Positions 7,884-16,419 of a DNA stretch of 64,000 bases are shown here, in pieces. The translations under genes and the position numbers were made by a program. How positions within the stretch are numbered: the first letter of the stretch is position 1; each line of letters opens with the position of its first letter. This stretch comes from Pseudomonas multiresinivorans (GTDB taxonomy: Bacteria; Pseudomonadota; Gammaproteobacteria; Pseudomonadales; Pseudomonadaceae), in contig NZ_CP048833.1 of assembly GCF_012971725.1 (NCBI RefSeq), positions 2,170,001-2,234,000 on the forward strand, written 5' to 3'. The notes beneath the pieces are model-generated. The model was not told the origin of the DNA. It did not search any database and saw only the letters and a program-made list of their open reading frames with translations.

Positions 7884-8885
7884 TCAAGTCGCCGAATGAT
7901 AGGCGAACAATGCCGGCGAACCGCCGGTGTGCAGGAACAGGATAGGCCCAGGTTTTACGAAGCGATCCCGGCGGATGCCGTCGAGCAATCCCGCCATCGC
8001 CTTGCCGGTGTACACGGGGTCCAGCAACAGGCCTTCCTGGCTCGCCAGCAGGCGAATCGCATCGAGCGTTCCGGCATTGGGTTCGCCGTAGCGCGGGCCG
8101 AAGTACTGGTCCCACAAGTGTACGGTCGGCACTGCCTGCGTTTCGTGGCCGAGCAGTTGCAGCGTGCGCTCAACCAGTCCTTCCACCTTCGGCCGCTGTG
8201 CCGCGTCTGTGCGCGAGACGGTTACGCCGATCACGTCCAGTTGCGGCAGTGCATCGGCCAGTGCGATCGCAAGACCGGCATGGGTACCGGCGCTTCCCGA
8301 GGCGAGCACGACGGCGGAGAACTCCTGGCCGCTGGCCCGAACCTGCTCGGCCAGCTCCAGCCCGGCGCGTACGTAGCCCAGGGCGCCCAGCGCGTTGGAG
8401 CCGCCAATGGGCACAATGTAAGGCTTGCGACCCTCGCGGCGCAGGCGTTCACCGGTTTGTGCCAGCAACTCGTCCGCGGTATCGAGATTGGGCACGAGTT
8501 CGACTTCGGTGCCAAACAGGTCGAGCAACAGGCGATTGCCGTTGCTCAGGTAATTGCGGTCCTCGGTGCCGATCGGGTTTTCCAGCAGCGCCACGCAGCG
8601 CAGGCCGAGCTTCGCTGCGACGGCGGCGGTCTGGCGTACGTGGTTGGACTGGATCGCGCCGGCGGTGACCAGCGTATCGGCGCCGGCCTTCAGCGCATCG
8701 GCGGCGAGGAATTCCAGCTTGCGCACCTTGTTGCCGCCCAGGGCGAAGGGTGTGGTGTCGTCACGTTTCACATACAGCTCGCGGCCCAGTGATGTGGACA
8801 GCCGCTCCAGCTTGTCCAGCGGCGTCGGGCCGCCGGCCAGGTCGAGGCGGGGGAAGCGGGCGAGGGCTTCGCGAAGGGCGCTCAT
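7884..8885 (-). CDS. dcyD: D-cysteine desulfhydrase (PLP-dependent, ACC deaminase family)
   Basis: A 333-residue fold-type II PLP enzyme. The Schiff-base lysine lies in FALGGNKVRKLEFL at about residue 50, and the C-terminus GPILFLHTGGSPALFAYH is typical. Such enzymes convert D-cysteine to pyruvate, ammonia and sulfide; some relatives deaminate ACC. Cysteine specificity is inferred from the TcyJLN genes just downstream. The frame extends to 9038, but the ATG at 8885 gives the family start MSALREALARFPRLDLAGG. It is the first gene of the minus-strand cluster. Confidence 0.85.
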   Translation of the reverse strand: MSALREALARFPRLDLAGGPTPLDKLERLSTSLGRELYVKRDDTTPFALGGNKVRKLEFLAADALKAGADTLVTAGAIQSNHVRQTAAVAAKLGLRCVALLENPIGTEDRNYLSNGNRLLLDLFGTEVELVPNLDTADELLAQTGERLRREGRKPYIVPIGGSNALGALGYVRAGLELAEQVRASGQEFSAVVLASGSAGTHAGLAIALADALPQLDVIGVTVSRTDAAQRPKVEGLVERTLQLLGHETQAVPTVHLWDQYFGPRYGEPNAGTLDAIRLLASQEGLLLDPVYTGKAMAGLLDGIRRDRFVKPGPILFLHTGGSPALFAYHSAT

Positions 8886-9139
8886 GAAGGATTCTCGGTA
8901 TGGCAGTGGATTCGTCACGATAGAGCGCGGAAAGTCCTCTCGCAATCTGCCGAGCGGCCGCTTGACGCCGGGCTGCACGGGAATATCGCGTGACGATCCG
9001 CCATCTCGCCATGGGAATCTCCGGAGGCTGTGAATCAATGTGCGGACAGCGGCTCGGCGAACCGCTACGCTCCATGCTCAGATCCGGAGTCTTCAACCGG
9101 GCGATAACGAAAACAGGAAAACCAGGGCGGGAAATCCAA

Positions 9140-9574
9140 ATGACTTCAGCTGTACTTTCGCGCGCTTCGCTGCGTCGCTGCTCGCTTCAGCTATTGGGTG
9201 CCATTGCCCTGTTGCTGGGGCTGAGCACGCCCGCGCTGGCCGACCGCGTGATTCCTGCGGGGATGATGGTCGGCTTCGTCGACAGCGCTGTGTATCCGGT
9301 GATCACCCTCAAGCGCCCCCGGCCGAGCCTGCTGCGTCAGGTCATGACGCTGGGGCTGTACAAGAGGACCGTCAGCTATCCATTGTCCGTTTCGGTGCGT
9401 ATCCGTGACGAGAACAACCGATTCATGGTCTACGGCCTGTTACCCAACATCACTGGCAAATTCGTCGGCATCAAGGTCGGCCTGGACAGTCGCATCAGCC
9501 AGATATGGGTGCTTACCGAGCGGGAAGCGACAGAGTATGTAACCCGTCCGGGAACCCTCTTCCCACCGAGCTGA
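9140..9574 (+). CDS. Exported protein of unknown function
   Basis: A 144-residue protein with a clear signal peptide: basic n-region, hydrophobic core LLGAIALLLGLSTPALA, then probable cleavage before DRVIPAG. I do not recognise a domain. The mature part is basic and rich in beta-prone residues (VSVRIRDENNRFMVYGLLPN) with no cysteine. The open frame begins at 8990, but the ATG at 9140 follows GGGCGGGAA and starts the signal peptide correctly. The 254 bp before it (8886-9139) hold no other gene that I can see. Confidence 0.65.
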   Translation: MTSAVLSRASLRRCSLQLLGAIALLLGLSTPALADRVIPAGMMVGFVDSAVYPVITLKRPRPSLLRQVMTLGLYKRTVSYPLSVSVRIRDENNRFMVYGLLPNITGKFVGIKVGLDSRISQIWVLTEREATEYVTRPGTLFPPS

Positions 9575-9693
9575 CAGACAATTTGCAGGCTACGCCTTGC
9601 CGCTCGCGAGATTCCTCCGAGCGGACTGCAGCCGGGAAGGCTGTGCTTCGGCTATCATGTGCGCCGATCAAACTCTTTCTATCCGGTTACCCC

Positions 9694-9900
9694 ATGACGT
9701 CCTCCCAGCAGCCGCCGCGCGACGAAAACGCGGACAACACCCAGGAACAACCTTCGCTCTCCCTGGCCGAACTGGCCAAGGCTGCGCTTGCTGCGCAAAA
9801 GCAGGCCGCGTCCGCCTATCAGCACCGCAAGGCCCACGACAAGGCGGAACTCCGTCCGCCGCACCCGCGCGGCTCGCGTCGCTCGATGGGCAAGCGCTGA
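9694..9900 (+). CDS. Small disordered protein of unknown function
   Basis: A 68-residue protein beginning MTSSQQPPRDENADN and ending RGSRRSMGKR. It has an acidic, polar N-terminus, an alanine-rich helix (LSLAELAKAALAAQKQAAS) and a basic tail. No domain is recognised. The bipolar composition is real coding text with strong third-position GC, and the ATG follows a short A/T-rich stretch. It is monocistronic, with about 200 gene-free bp after it. Confidence 0.5.
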   Translation: MTSSQQPPRDENADNTQEQPSLSLAELAKAALAAQKQAASAYQHRKAHDKAELRPPHPRGSRRSMGKR

Positions 9901-10100
9901 GGCAGCCTCTCGTCAGAAACATCGTCAGCCAGCACTCTTGCGGGGGCGCTGGCTGAACTGCGGCAACCGGCGTCGGTCGTATCCGCAGCGGCCCTGCCAT
10001 GCTGGCTGGCCATTTCCCGCTTTCGCGAACCCGTCACGGATCGACACTCGCGCCGTCCTGCAACCTGGTTGAAGGAGCGCCTCGCGTCCAAGGAGAATCC

Positions 10101-10352
10101 ATGAAAGTCCTCGCTCCAATCCTTTCCCTGCTGGCGCTCGCCGGCTGCATCACCATGACCGGCAACTACGAAGTCAGTGCCCATGACGAGTCCGGCAAGG
10201 CCCTGAGCAATGGCAAGTTCCTCGCCCACGGCAGCGGTATCTACACCGTGCGCAATTCACTGTGCTCGGTCTACCCGAAGGCCATCGTCACCATCAAGGA
10301 TGTGGAGACAGACCAGGAGCTGGAAGGCGAAAGCCCTTACCACTGTCGCTGA
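10101..10352 (+). CDS. Small lipoprotein of unknown function
   Basis: An 83-residue protein with a short signal peptide and lipobox LALAGC (cysteine at about residue 16). The mature part is about 68 residues and ends with a cysteine in SPYHCR; another cysteine in RNSLCSVYP could pair with it. The ATG at 10101 has AAGGAG eight bases upstream. It converges with the MCE operon, with only six bases between the stop codons and no terminator hairpin visible. Confidence 0.7.
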   Translation: MKVLAPILSLLALAGCITMTGNYEVSAHDESGKALSNGKFLAHGSGIYTVRNSLCSVYPKAIVTIKDVETDQELEGESPYHCR

Positions 10353-10358
10353 GTCGTC

Positions 10359-10988
10359 TCATGGGGCTGGCGGTGTGAGCTTCTGCTGCTGCCCCTGCTG
10401 CAACGTCCACTCCACAACCTGCGCGGAAAGCTGGTCGGCGGCCTTGCCGAAGGCGCTGACCACTTCGGGTACTTGCTTGCCGTCCACCGGCTGGCTGACC
10501 TCGAAGCTGTGCGAGGCGACGATGCGCTGGCCGAGTGTGCGCACCAGGCGGGCGTCGTAGCGGATGTGGATTACCGGTTTGCCGTTCTGGTACTCGCTCT
10601 GGAAGGCGCGCAGCTCGCCGGTCAGGTTGAGGTCGGCCTGCAGGCTGGCTTCGTCGCTGCTCAGCGCACGGATGCTGCCGTTGGCGGTGAAGGCGTCGAG
10701 CAGGCGATCACGCAACAGGCCCGGCGCACGGTTGCTCCAGCGCGCGCCCTGGTAGCTGCTCAGCTGGTTGCCCTGCGGGACCACGGCGATGCGGTTGCTG
10801 TCCAGCGCCAGGCTGGCGGTAGGCGCACTGACTCGTAGCGACCAGTTCACCAGCGCATGGCCGCGCGCGGGTTGCTGGGTGGCCGGCAGCAGGTAGAAGT
10901 CCGGGCTTTCCGCTTCCGGGAGGATCGAGCAGGCGCCCAGCAGGCTGACCAGGGCGACGACGCCGAGCAGGCGGGGAAGGGCGGTCAT
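10359..10988 (-). CDS. ABC-type transport auxiliary lipoprotein (PqiC/YmbA-like)
   Basis: A 209-residue lipoprotein with lipobox SLLGAC and the family phrase PDFYLLPA just after it. Later text YQGARWSNRAPGLLRDRLLD fits the ABC-transport auxiliary component family, whose members are outer-membrane partners of MCE transport systems. The start overlaps the MCE gene stop by four bases (ATGA). It is the last gene of the four-gene lipid-transport operon. Another, longer open frame covers the same region but is only a shadow. Confidence 0.82.
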   Translation of the reverse strand: MTALPRLLGVVALVSLLGACSILPEAESPDFYLLPATQQPARGHALVNWSLRVSAPTASLALDSNRIAVVPQGNQLSSYQGARWSNRAPGLLRDRLLDAFTANGSIRALSSDEASLQADLNLTGELRAFQSEYQNGKPVIHIRYDARLVRTLGQRIVASHSFEVSQPVDGKQVPEVVSAFGKAADQLSAQVVEWTLQQGQQQKLTPPAP

Positions 10989-11926
10989 GGCTGGAACTCC
11001 TTGTTGCGCTCGCGGCCGAGCAGGTAGCCGGTGGGGTTTTCCTGCAGGCGGCGGGTGACGCCGCGCAGGTCTTCCAGGGTGGAGCGCAGTTCGCGGATCG
11101 CCGGGCCGATCTCGCCCAGGCCGTTGAGGCCGCCGTTCACCGAATCGTAGTTGCTGTCCAGCAACTGCTCGACGCGCTCGCTGCTGGTACGCAGGGAGGC
11201 GAGGGTCTTCTGGGTGTCGTCGAGGATGTCCTGGCCTTTCTTGCCCCCCAGCGTCTGGTTGGCGCGTTCGAGCAGCTGGCTGGCGTTGGCCAGGGTGATG
11301 CGCGCCTGCTCGCTGGCGGCGGCCAGTTCCTTGAAGGTCTGGCGGATGTCGTCGCGCTGCTCGGCAACCACGCCGGTGGCCTGGTCGATATGGTCCAGCG
11401 TGCGGCTGATGCGGTCGACGTTCTCCTGGGAGAACATGCGGTTCACGTTGTTGATCAGGTTGTTGATGTTGGTGGCGATGTCCTCGCCGTTGGCCAGCAG
11501 CTTGGCGAAGGGCGACGGGATGGTCTTGATCACCGGGATTCCGCCATCCTTGGCTTCCAGTGGCGGGCTGTCCTGGCCGGCGCTGGAGAGCTGGATGATG
11601 GCCTGGCCGGTGACGCCGGTGAGGGCCAGCTTGGCGCGCGTGTCTTCGCGGATCGGCGTGCTGTCGTAGACGCGGATGCGCGCGCGGACCTTGCGCGGGT
11701 CGTTCGGGTCCAGGCGCAGCGAGACCACGTCGCCGACGCGGATGCCGCTGTACTGCACGGTGCCGCCTTCGGACAGGCCGGTCACCGCTTCGCTGAAGAT
11801 CACGTCGTAGATCTTGTAGCGCTGGTCGTTGCTCGATTGTGCCAGCCAGAGCGCGAAGAGCAGCGCGCCGATAGACACCACGAGGGTGAACAGGCCGATC
11901 AGCACGTGATGGGCACGGGTTTCCAT
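10985..11926 (-). CDS. MlaD/MCE-domain protein
   Basis: A 313-residue inner-membrane anchored protein. One N-terminal membrane helix (LIGLFTLVVSIGALLFALWLA) is followed by an MCE domain at about residues 40-120 (YSGIRVGDVVSLRLDP). A long helical region runs from about 150 to 290. MCE proteins form hexameric rings or tubes that pass lipids across the periplasm. The long C-terminal helix is more like PqiB/LetB or mycobacterial-type MCE than the short canonical MlaD. Confidence 0.88.
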   Translation of the reverse strand: METRAHHVLIGLFTLVVSIGALLFALWLAQSSNDQRYKIYDVIFSEAVTGLSEGGTVQYSGIRVGDVVSLRLDPNDPRKVRARIRVYDSTPIREDTRAKLALTGVTGQAIIQLSSAGQDSPPLEAKDGGIPVIKTIPSPFAKLLANGEDIATNINNLINNVNRMFSQENVDRISRTLDHIDQATGVVAEQRDDIRQTFKELAAASEQARITLANASQLLERANQTLGGKKGQDILDDTQKTLASLRTSSERVEQLLDSNYDSVNGGLNGLGEIGPAIRELRSTLEDLRGVTRRLQENPTGYLLGRERNKEFQP

Positions 11927-12712
11927 TCAGCTTTCCTCCCGCAGGTGTTCGGTGGCCTGCAGCACGGCACGGCCGCGTGGGCCGTGGAAATAATCCTGTA
12001 CCCAGGCGTCGTCGGTCTGGGCGACCTGGTCCAGCGGGCCGACCACCAGCACCCGCTTCTGCGAGAGCACGGCGACGCGGTCGCAGATGGTGTAGAGGGT
12101 GTCGAGGTCGTGGGTCACCAGGAACACAGTGAGGCCGAAGGCGTCGCGCAGGGTCAGGATGAGTTGGTCGAAGGCCGCCGCGCCAATGGGGTCGAGGCCA
12201 GCGGTGGGTTCGTCGAGGAACAGGATGTCCGGGTCCAGCGCCAGGGCGCGGGCCAGGGCGGCGCGCTTGACCATGCCGCCGGACAGTTCGGCCGGGTATT
12301 TGGAGCCGGCGTCCGGCGGCAGGCCGGCGAGGGAAATCTTCACCTTGGCCATAAACTCGGCATCGCTGCGCGACAGCCTGGCGTGCTCGATCAGCGGCAG
12401 GCAGATGTTCTCGCTCACGGTCAGCGAGGAGAACAGCGCGCCGTTCTGGAACAGCACGCCAAAGCGCCGTTCGAGCTTCGAGCGCTCCAGCGGCGGCAGC
12501 GCCGGCAGGTTCTGCCCGAACACGTGGACGCTGCCTTCGCTGGGCTGGCGCAGGCCGATGATACTGCGTAGCAGTACCGACTTGCCGGTGCCCGAGCCAC
12601 CCACCACGCCGAGTATCTCGCCCTTCATCACATCGAGGTCGAGATGCTCGTGCACGGCGTGGGTGCCGAAGCGGTTGGCCAGGTCGCGGACGACGATGAT
12701 CGGTTCGCTCAC
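11927..12712 (-). CDS. MlaF-like ABC transporter ATP-binding protein
   Basis: A 261-residue ATPase of the lipid-export/import MlaF type. Walker A is GGSGTGKS, the signature is LSGGMVKRAALARAL (the MVKR variant is diagnostic for MlaF/Mkl ATPases) and Walker B is ILFLDEPTAGLDP. It pairs with the permease whose stop codon overlaps its start at 12709-12712. The following MCE gene begins directly after its stop. Confidence 0.9.
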   Translation of the reverse strand: MSEPIIVVRDLANRFGTHAVHEHLDLDVMKGEILGVVGGSGTGKSVLLRSIIGLRQPSEGSVHVFGQNLPALPPLERSKLERRFGVLFQNGALFSSLTVSENICLPLIEHARLSRSDAEFMAKVKISLAGLPPDAGSKYPAELSGGMVKRAALARALALDPDILFLDEPTAGLDPIGAAAFDQLILTLRDAFGLTVFLVTHDLDTLYTICDRVAVLSQKRVLVVGPLDQVAQTDDAWVQDYFHGPRGRAVLQATEHLREES

Positions 12713-13854
12713 CAGCCCATCTCCATGAAGAACAGCGCGAACATCGCATCCAGCAGGATTACCACGAAGATCGACTGGACCACGCTGGAAGTCGTGTGCT
12801 CGCCCACCGACTGCGCGCTGCCGCTGACGCGGAAGCCTTCCAGGCAGCCGATCACGGCGATGATGAAGGCAAATACCGGGGCTTTGACGATACCGACCAG
12901 GAAGTGCTGCACGGCGATGTCGTTCTGCAGCATGTAGAGGAACATGCGTGGCGAGATATCCAGGCTCAGCGCGCAGACCACGCCGCCGCCGAAGATGCCG
13001 GAAATCATCGCCAGGAACGTCAGCATCGGCAGGGTCAGCAGCAGCGCCAGTACCCGCGGCAACACCAGCAGCTCCACGGGGTCGAGGCCCAGGGCCTGGA
13101 TGGCGTCGATCTCCTGATTGGCCTTCATCGAGCCGATCTGGGCGGTGAAGGCGCTGGCGGTGCGGCCGGCCAGCAGGATCGCGGTGAGCAGCACGCCGAA
13201 CTCACGGAGGAAGGAGAAGCCCACCAGGTCGACGGTGTAGATCTGCGCGCCGAACTTCTGCAACACCGTGGCGCCGAGGAAGGCCACCACCGCGCCGACC
13301 ATGAAGGTGAGCAGGGCGACGATAGGCACGGCGTCCAGGCCGGTTTCTTCCATATGCGCGGCCAGTGCGGTCAGTCGCCAGCGACGCGGCCGGAACAGGT
13401 TGCGCACCAGGGTCTGCAGTGTCAGGCCGATGAAGCCGAGCACGCCGATCAGGTGGTCCTTGAACGTCAGGGTGGCGACGCCGATGCGCTCCAGCACGTC
13501 GACCAGCGCGTTGCCCGGTGCCGGGCCTTTCTCGTCCAGCCGGCACTGGGTAATGGCGCTGCCCACCGTGCGCAGCAGCGCCTGGCGCTCGACCGGAAGG
13601 TTGCGGGCGATCTGGTCGAGCTGGCTCATGCGCGCGCCGCCGATGATCTCGGCGAGCAGTGCGGCGCCGGCGGTATCCAGCGCGCCAAGGCCAGCGAAGT
13701 CCAGCTCGGCGGGGGACTCGGCGCTGCGCTGGGCGGCGACCTGGGCTTGCAGCGTGGCGAAGTGCGCGAGTGTCCAGTCGCCGCTGATGTGCATCAGGGA
13801 CGGGGTCGCGGAGGTGTCGAGCTGAAGCTGGCCGGGTTGGGCAGTCGTCGTCAT
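12709..13854 (-). CDS. MlaE-family permease fused to an N-terminal STAS domain
   Basis: A protein of about 381 residues. The first about 110 residues form a STAS-like domain (ELDFAGLGALDTAGAALLAE), which corresponds to a fused MlaB. The rest is an MlaE permease with motifs AIQALGLDPVELLVLPRVLA and RTASAFTAQIGSMKANQEID. It is the first gene of the operon, which as a whole should move phospholipids between inner and outer membranes. Another in-frame ATG lies nine bases upstream at 13863; neither has a good ribosome site. The gene is distinct from the canonical mlaFEDCB operon. Confidence 0.88.
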   Translation of the reverse strand: MTTTAQPGQLQLDTSATPSLMHISGDWTLAHFATLQAQVAAQRSAESPAELDFAGLGALDTAGAALLAEIIGGARMSQLDQIARNLPVERQALLRTVGSAITQCRLDEKGPAPGNALVDVLERIGVATLTFKDHLIGVLGFIGLTLQTLVRNLFRPRRWRLTALAAHMEETGLDAVPIVALLTFMVGAVVAFLGATVLQKFGAQIYTVDLVGFSFLREFGVLLTAILLAGRTASAFTAQIGSMKANQEIDAIQALGLDPVELLVLPRVLALLLTLPMLTFLAMISGIFGGGVVCALSLDISPRMFLYMLQNDIAVQHFLVGIVKAPVFAFIIAVIGCLEGFRVSGSAQSVGEHTTSSVVQSIFVVILLDAMFALFFMEMGW

Positions 13855-13997
13855 GATTCGCATTCTAGCGAAGTTGAGCGGCCTGACCACTTGACTTGTG
13901 TGACCCTTTTTAGAGCCCTGGCGGTTCTGCAGGCGGGCCCCGGCGACAGTCTGTTCAATTGACGCCCCAGCCCGCCAGCCACTAAGCTGCGCGCCTG

Positions 13998-14192
13998 CTT
14001 CAGGTGCCCGCGGCGCAAGTCGAGGGTGAAACAGGGAAGCCGGTGAATTCGATGAGCAATCGAGCATTCCGGCGCTGCCCCCGCAACGGTAAGCGAGCTT
14101 CGAACCGCATCCGCCACTGTGCCACTGGCATGGGAAGGCGCGGTTCCTTCGGAAACGCCAGGCGCTTCCACTCGCAAGCCCGGAGACCGGCC
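13998..14192 (+). promoter_or_regulatory. Adenosylcobalamin riboswitch
   Basis: The conserved landmarks occur in order: GGTGCCC at 14003-14009, GGGAAGCCGGTG at 14034-14045, the core CGCTGCCCCCGCAACGGTAA at 14073-14092, GCCACTG at 14113-14119 (repeated at 14121-14127), GGGAAGG at 14132-14138 and AAGCCCGGAGACCGGCC at 14176-14192. The order matches the B12 aptamer. It precedes cobO by about 290 bases and should repress the whole cobalamin operon when cofactor is abundant. Ends are approximate. Confidence 0.95.
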
Positions 14193-14486
14193 TGCTGCAT
14201 CGCATGGCATCGCGGGAGGCGCTGCCGATCGTCGTGGCGCTCCCTGGCGCCGCGCGTTCGATGTCCTCCGCCTGCCCCGACTGGTCAGTGCCGCGCGGGT
14301 GAGAGCGGCGGAGAATCCTTCAGGTGAATTCCCTGTTTCCCAAGCCGACGGCTTTCGCGCCGAGCGGCTTTTACCGCCTGGCGCCGACGCACGCTGGCGG
14401 TTCGTTCCTGTCCAGCCCATTCTCCGCTCGCTGCCGCCCGGCCGGCGAGCTGGCGCCTGCGCGCTCCCTTTCTAGAGGCAAACCCC
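14193..14486 (+). other. Long untranslated leader between riboswitch and cobO
   Basis: About 294 bases without a recognised gene. It should contain the expression platform of the riboswitch. A GC-rich imperfect stem around GGGAGGCGC ... GCGCTCCC (about 14215-14255) could be part of that. A GTG-started frame of 56 codons (14324-14494) has a plausible GGAG upstream and overlaps the cobO start, but I cannot support it as a gene. Confidence 0.5.
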
Positions 14487-15098
14487 ATGACTGAATCCCC
14501 TGAAAAGGACGAACGCCATCGTTCGCGCATGCAGCGCAAGAAGTCGGTGATCGACGAGAAGATCGCCCAGGCCCAGGGCGAACGCGGTGTGTTCCTGGTC
14601 AACAGTGGCAACGGCAAGGGCAAGAGCAGCTCGGCCTTCGGTATGGTCGCCCGCGCGCTGGGCCACGGCATGAAGGTCGGGGTGGTGCAGTTCATCAAGG
14701 GTGCTGCGACCACCGGCGAGGAGGCGTTCTTCCGCCGCTTCCCCGAGGAAGTCAGCTTCCATGTCATGGGCGAAGGCTTTACCTGGGAAACCCAGGATCG
14801 CCAGCGCGACATCGCCAAGGCACAGGCTGCCTGGGATGTGGCACGCCAACTGCTGAGCGACCCGCAAGTCGGCCTGGTGGTGCTGGACGAGGTGAACATC
14901 GCCCTCAAGCACGGCTATCTGGAGCTGGACACCGTGCTCGCCGACATTGCCGCCCGCCCGCCGATGCAGCATGTGGTCGCTACCGGCCGCGGCGCGCAGC
15001 CGGCCATGGTCGAAGCTGCCGACACCGTGACCGAGATGGGCCTGGTGAAACATGCCTTCAAGGCCGGCATCAAGGCGCAGAAAGGGGTGGAGTTCTGA
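14487..15098 (+). CDS. cobO: Cob(I)yrinic acid a,c-diamide adenosyltransferase
   Basis: A 203-residue CobA/CobO-type enzyme that adds the adenosyl group from ATP to cob(I)yrinate diamide. The P-loop GNGKGKSSS is at residues 41-49; VVLDEVNIALKHGYL and HVVATGRGAQP are family motifs. The ATG at 14487 follows AGAGG. It is the first gene of the ten-gene cobalamin run, directly under the riboswitch. The next gene starts 28 bases after its stop. Confidence 0.95.
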   Translation: MTESPEKDERHRSRMQRKKSVIDEKIAQAQGERGVFLVNSGNGKGKSSSAFGMVARALGHGMKVGVVQFIKGAATTGEEAFFRRFPEEVSFHVMGEGFTWETQDRQRDIAKAQAAWDVARQLLSDPQVGLVVLDEVNIALKHGYLELDTVLADIAARPPMQHVVATGRGAQPAMVEAADTVTEMGLVKHAFKAGIKAQKGVEF

Positions 15099-15126
15099 TG
15101 CCCTTCGTTGTGGCGGAGCGCGCCCG

Positions 15127-16419
15127 ATGACCTCGCGCCAATGCCCCGCCCTGCTGATCGCCGCTCCCGCTTCCGGGCAGGGCAAGACCACCGTGACCGC
15201 CGCCCTGGCGCGCCTGCACACGCGCCTCGGGCGCAAGGTGCGGGTGTTCAAGTGTGGCCCGGACTTTCTCGACCCGATGATCCTCGCCCGCGCCAGCGGC
15301 GCACCGGTCTATCAGCTGGACCTGTGGATGGTCGGCGAGGGCGAAAGCCGCCGCTTGCTCTGGGAGGCAGCCAGCGAGGCCGACCTGATCCTCATCGAAG
15401 GCGTGATGGGCCTGTTCGATGGCTCGCCCTCGGCCGCCGATCTCGCGCGGCGCTTCAACGTGCCGGTGATGGCGGTGATTAATGGCCAGTCCATGGCCCA
15501 GACCTTCGGCGCGATGGCCGTCGGCATGGCCACCTACCAGAGCGACCTGCCGTTCTCCGGCGTGCTCGCCAACCGCATCGGCAGCCAGCGCCATCGCGAC
15601 CTGGTGCGTGACAGCCTGCCGGAATGGATTCGCTGGTATGGCGCACTGCCGCGCGACACCGAGGTCGAGTTGCCCAGCCGTCACCTCGGCCTGGTGCAGG
15701 CCGATGAACTGGCCGACCTCGATGCCCGCCTGGACGCCGCCGCCGATGCCCTGGCCGCCAGCGCCAGCACCGAGTTGCCGGCGCCGGTGAGCTTCGCCGC
15801 GCCCGAACCGCGTAGCGAGTCTTCCCGCCTCGACGGCGTACGCATTGGCGTGGCGCGGGACTACGCCTTCGCCTTCCTCTATCAGGCCAACCTCGATCTG
15901 TTGCGCGAACTGGGCGCCGAACTGGTGTTCTTCTCGCCGCTGCGTGATCAATCGCTGCCGGAGGTGGACAGCCTCTGCCTGCCCGGCGGCTACCCGGAAC
16001 TGCACCTGCAAGCGCTGGCCGACAACCGCGCCATGGCCCAGGCGATTCACGCCCACCACGAGATGGGCAAGCCGATCCTCGCCGAGTGCGGCGGCATGCT
16101 CTATCTGCTCGATGCCCTGACCGACGTGGCCGGCGAACGCGCGGAGCTGCTGGGCCTGCTGCCGGGTGAGGCGCGCATGCAGAAGCGTCTCGCCGCGCTG
16201 GCATTGCAGGAGGTGACGCTGCCAGAGGGCACCCTGCGCGGGCACACCTTCCACCATTCGTTGCTCGACAGCGCGGAAATACCGCTGGCCCGTGGCGTAT
16301 GCCCGAACGACAAACCGGTGGCCGAGGCCGTGTTCCGGCGTGGCCGTCTCACGGCGTCCTATATCCACTTCTACCTGCCATCCGATCCGGATGCCGCGGC
16401 CGCACTCTTCAGACCATGA
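15127..16419 (+). CDS. cobB: Cobyrinate a,c-diamide synthase
   Basis: A 430-residue glutamine-dependent amidase that converts cobyrinate to its a,c-diamide with ATP. The N-terminal dethiobiotin-synthetase-like half has ASGQGKTT at residues 15-22 and FKCGPDFLDP. The C-terminal class I GATase half has LPGGYPELH and the nucleophile cysteine in LAECGGMLYLL. The ATG at 15127 follows GGAG; an earlier in-frame start at 15052 would overlap cobO and is less likely. It overlaps bluB by four bases. Confidence 0.93.
   Translation: MTSRQCPALLIAAPASGQGKTTVTAALARLHTRLGRKVRVFKCGPDFLDPMILARASGAPVYQLDLWMVGEGESRRLLWEAASEADLILIEGVMGLFDGSPSAADLARRFNVPVMAVINGQSMAQTFGAMAVGMATYQSDLPFSGVLANRIGSQRHRDLVRDSLPEWIRWYGALPRDTEVELPSRHLGLVQADELADLDARLDAAADALAASASTELPAPVSFAAPEPRSESSRLDGVRIGVARDYAFAFLYQANLDLLRELGAELVFFSPLRDQSLPEVDSLCLPGGYPELHLQALADNRAMAQAIHAHHEMGKPILAECGGMLYLLDALTDVAGERAELLGLLPGEARMQKRLAALALQEVTLPEGTLRGHTFHHSLLDSAEIPLARGVCPNDKPVAEAVFRRGRLTASYIHFYLPSDPDAAAALFRP

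Noticed and set aside
10359..12749. 796-codon open frame on the minus strand spanning three genes
   Set aside because: Only its last about 209 codons (the PqiC-like lipoprotein) look real; the rest is an Arg/Pro/Gly-rich alternative frame of the MCE and ATPase genes.
14324..14494. GTG-started 56-codon frame in the cobO leader, overlapping the cobO start
   Set aside because: It has a plausible GGAG before it, but the composition (Pro, Ser, Arg, Ala) is not persuasive and no family is recognised; kept only as a possibility.
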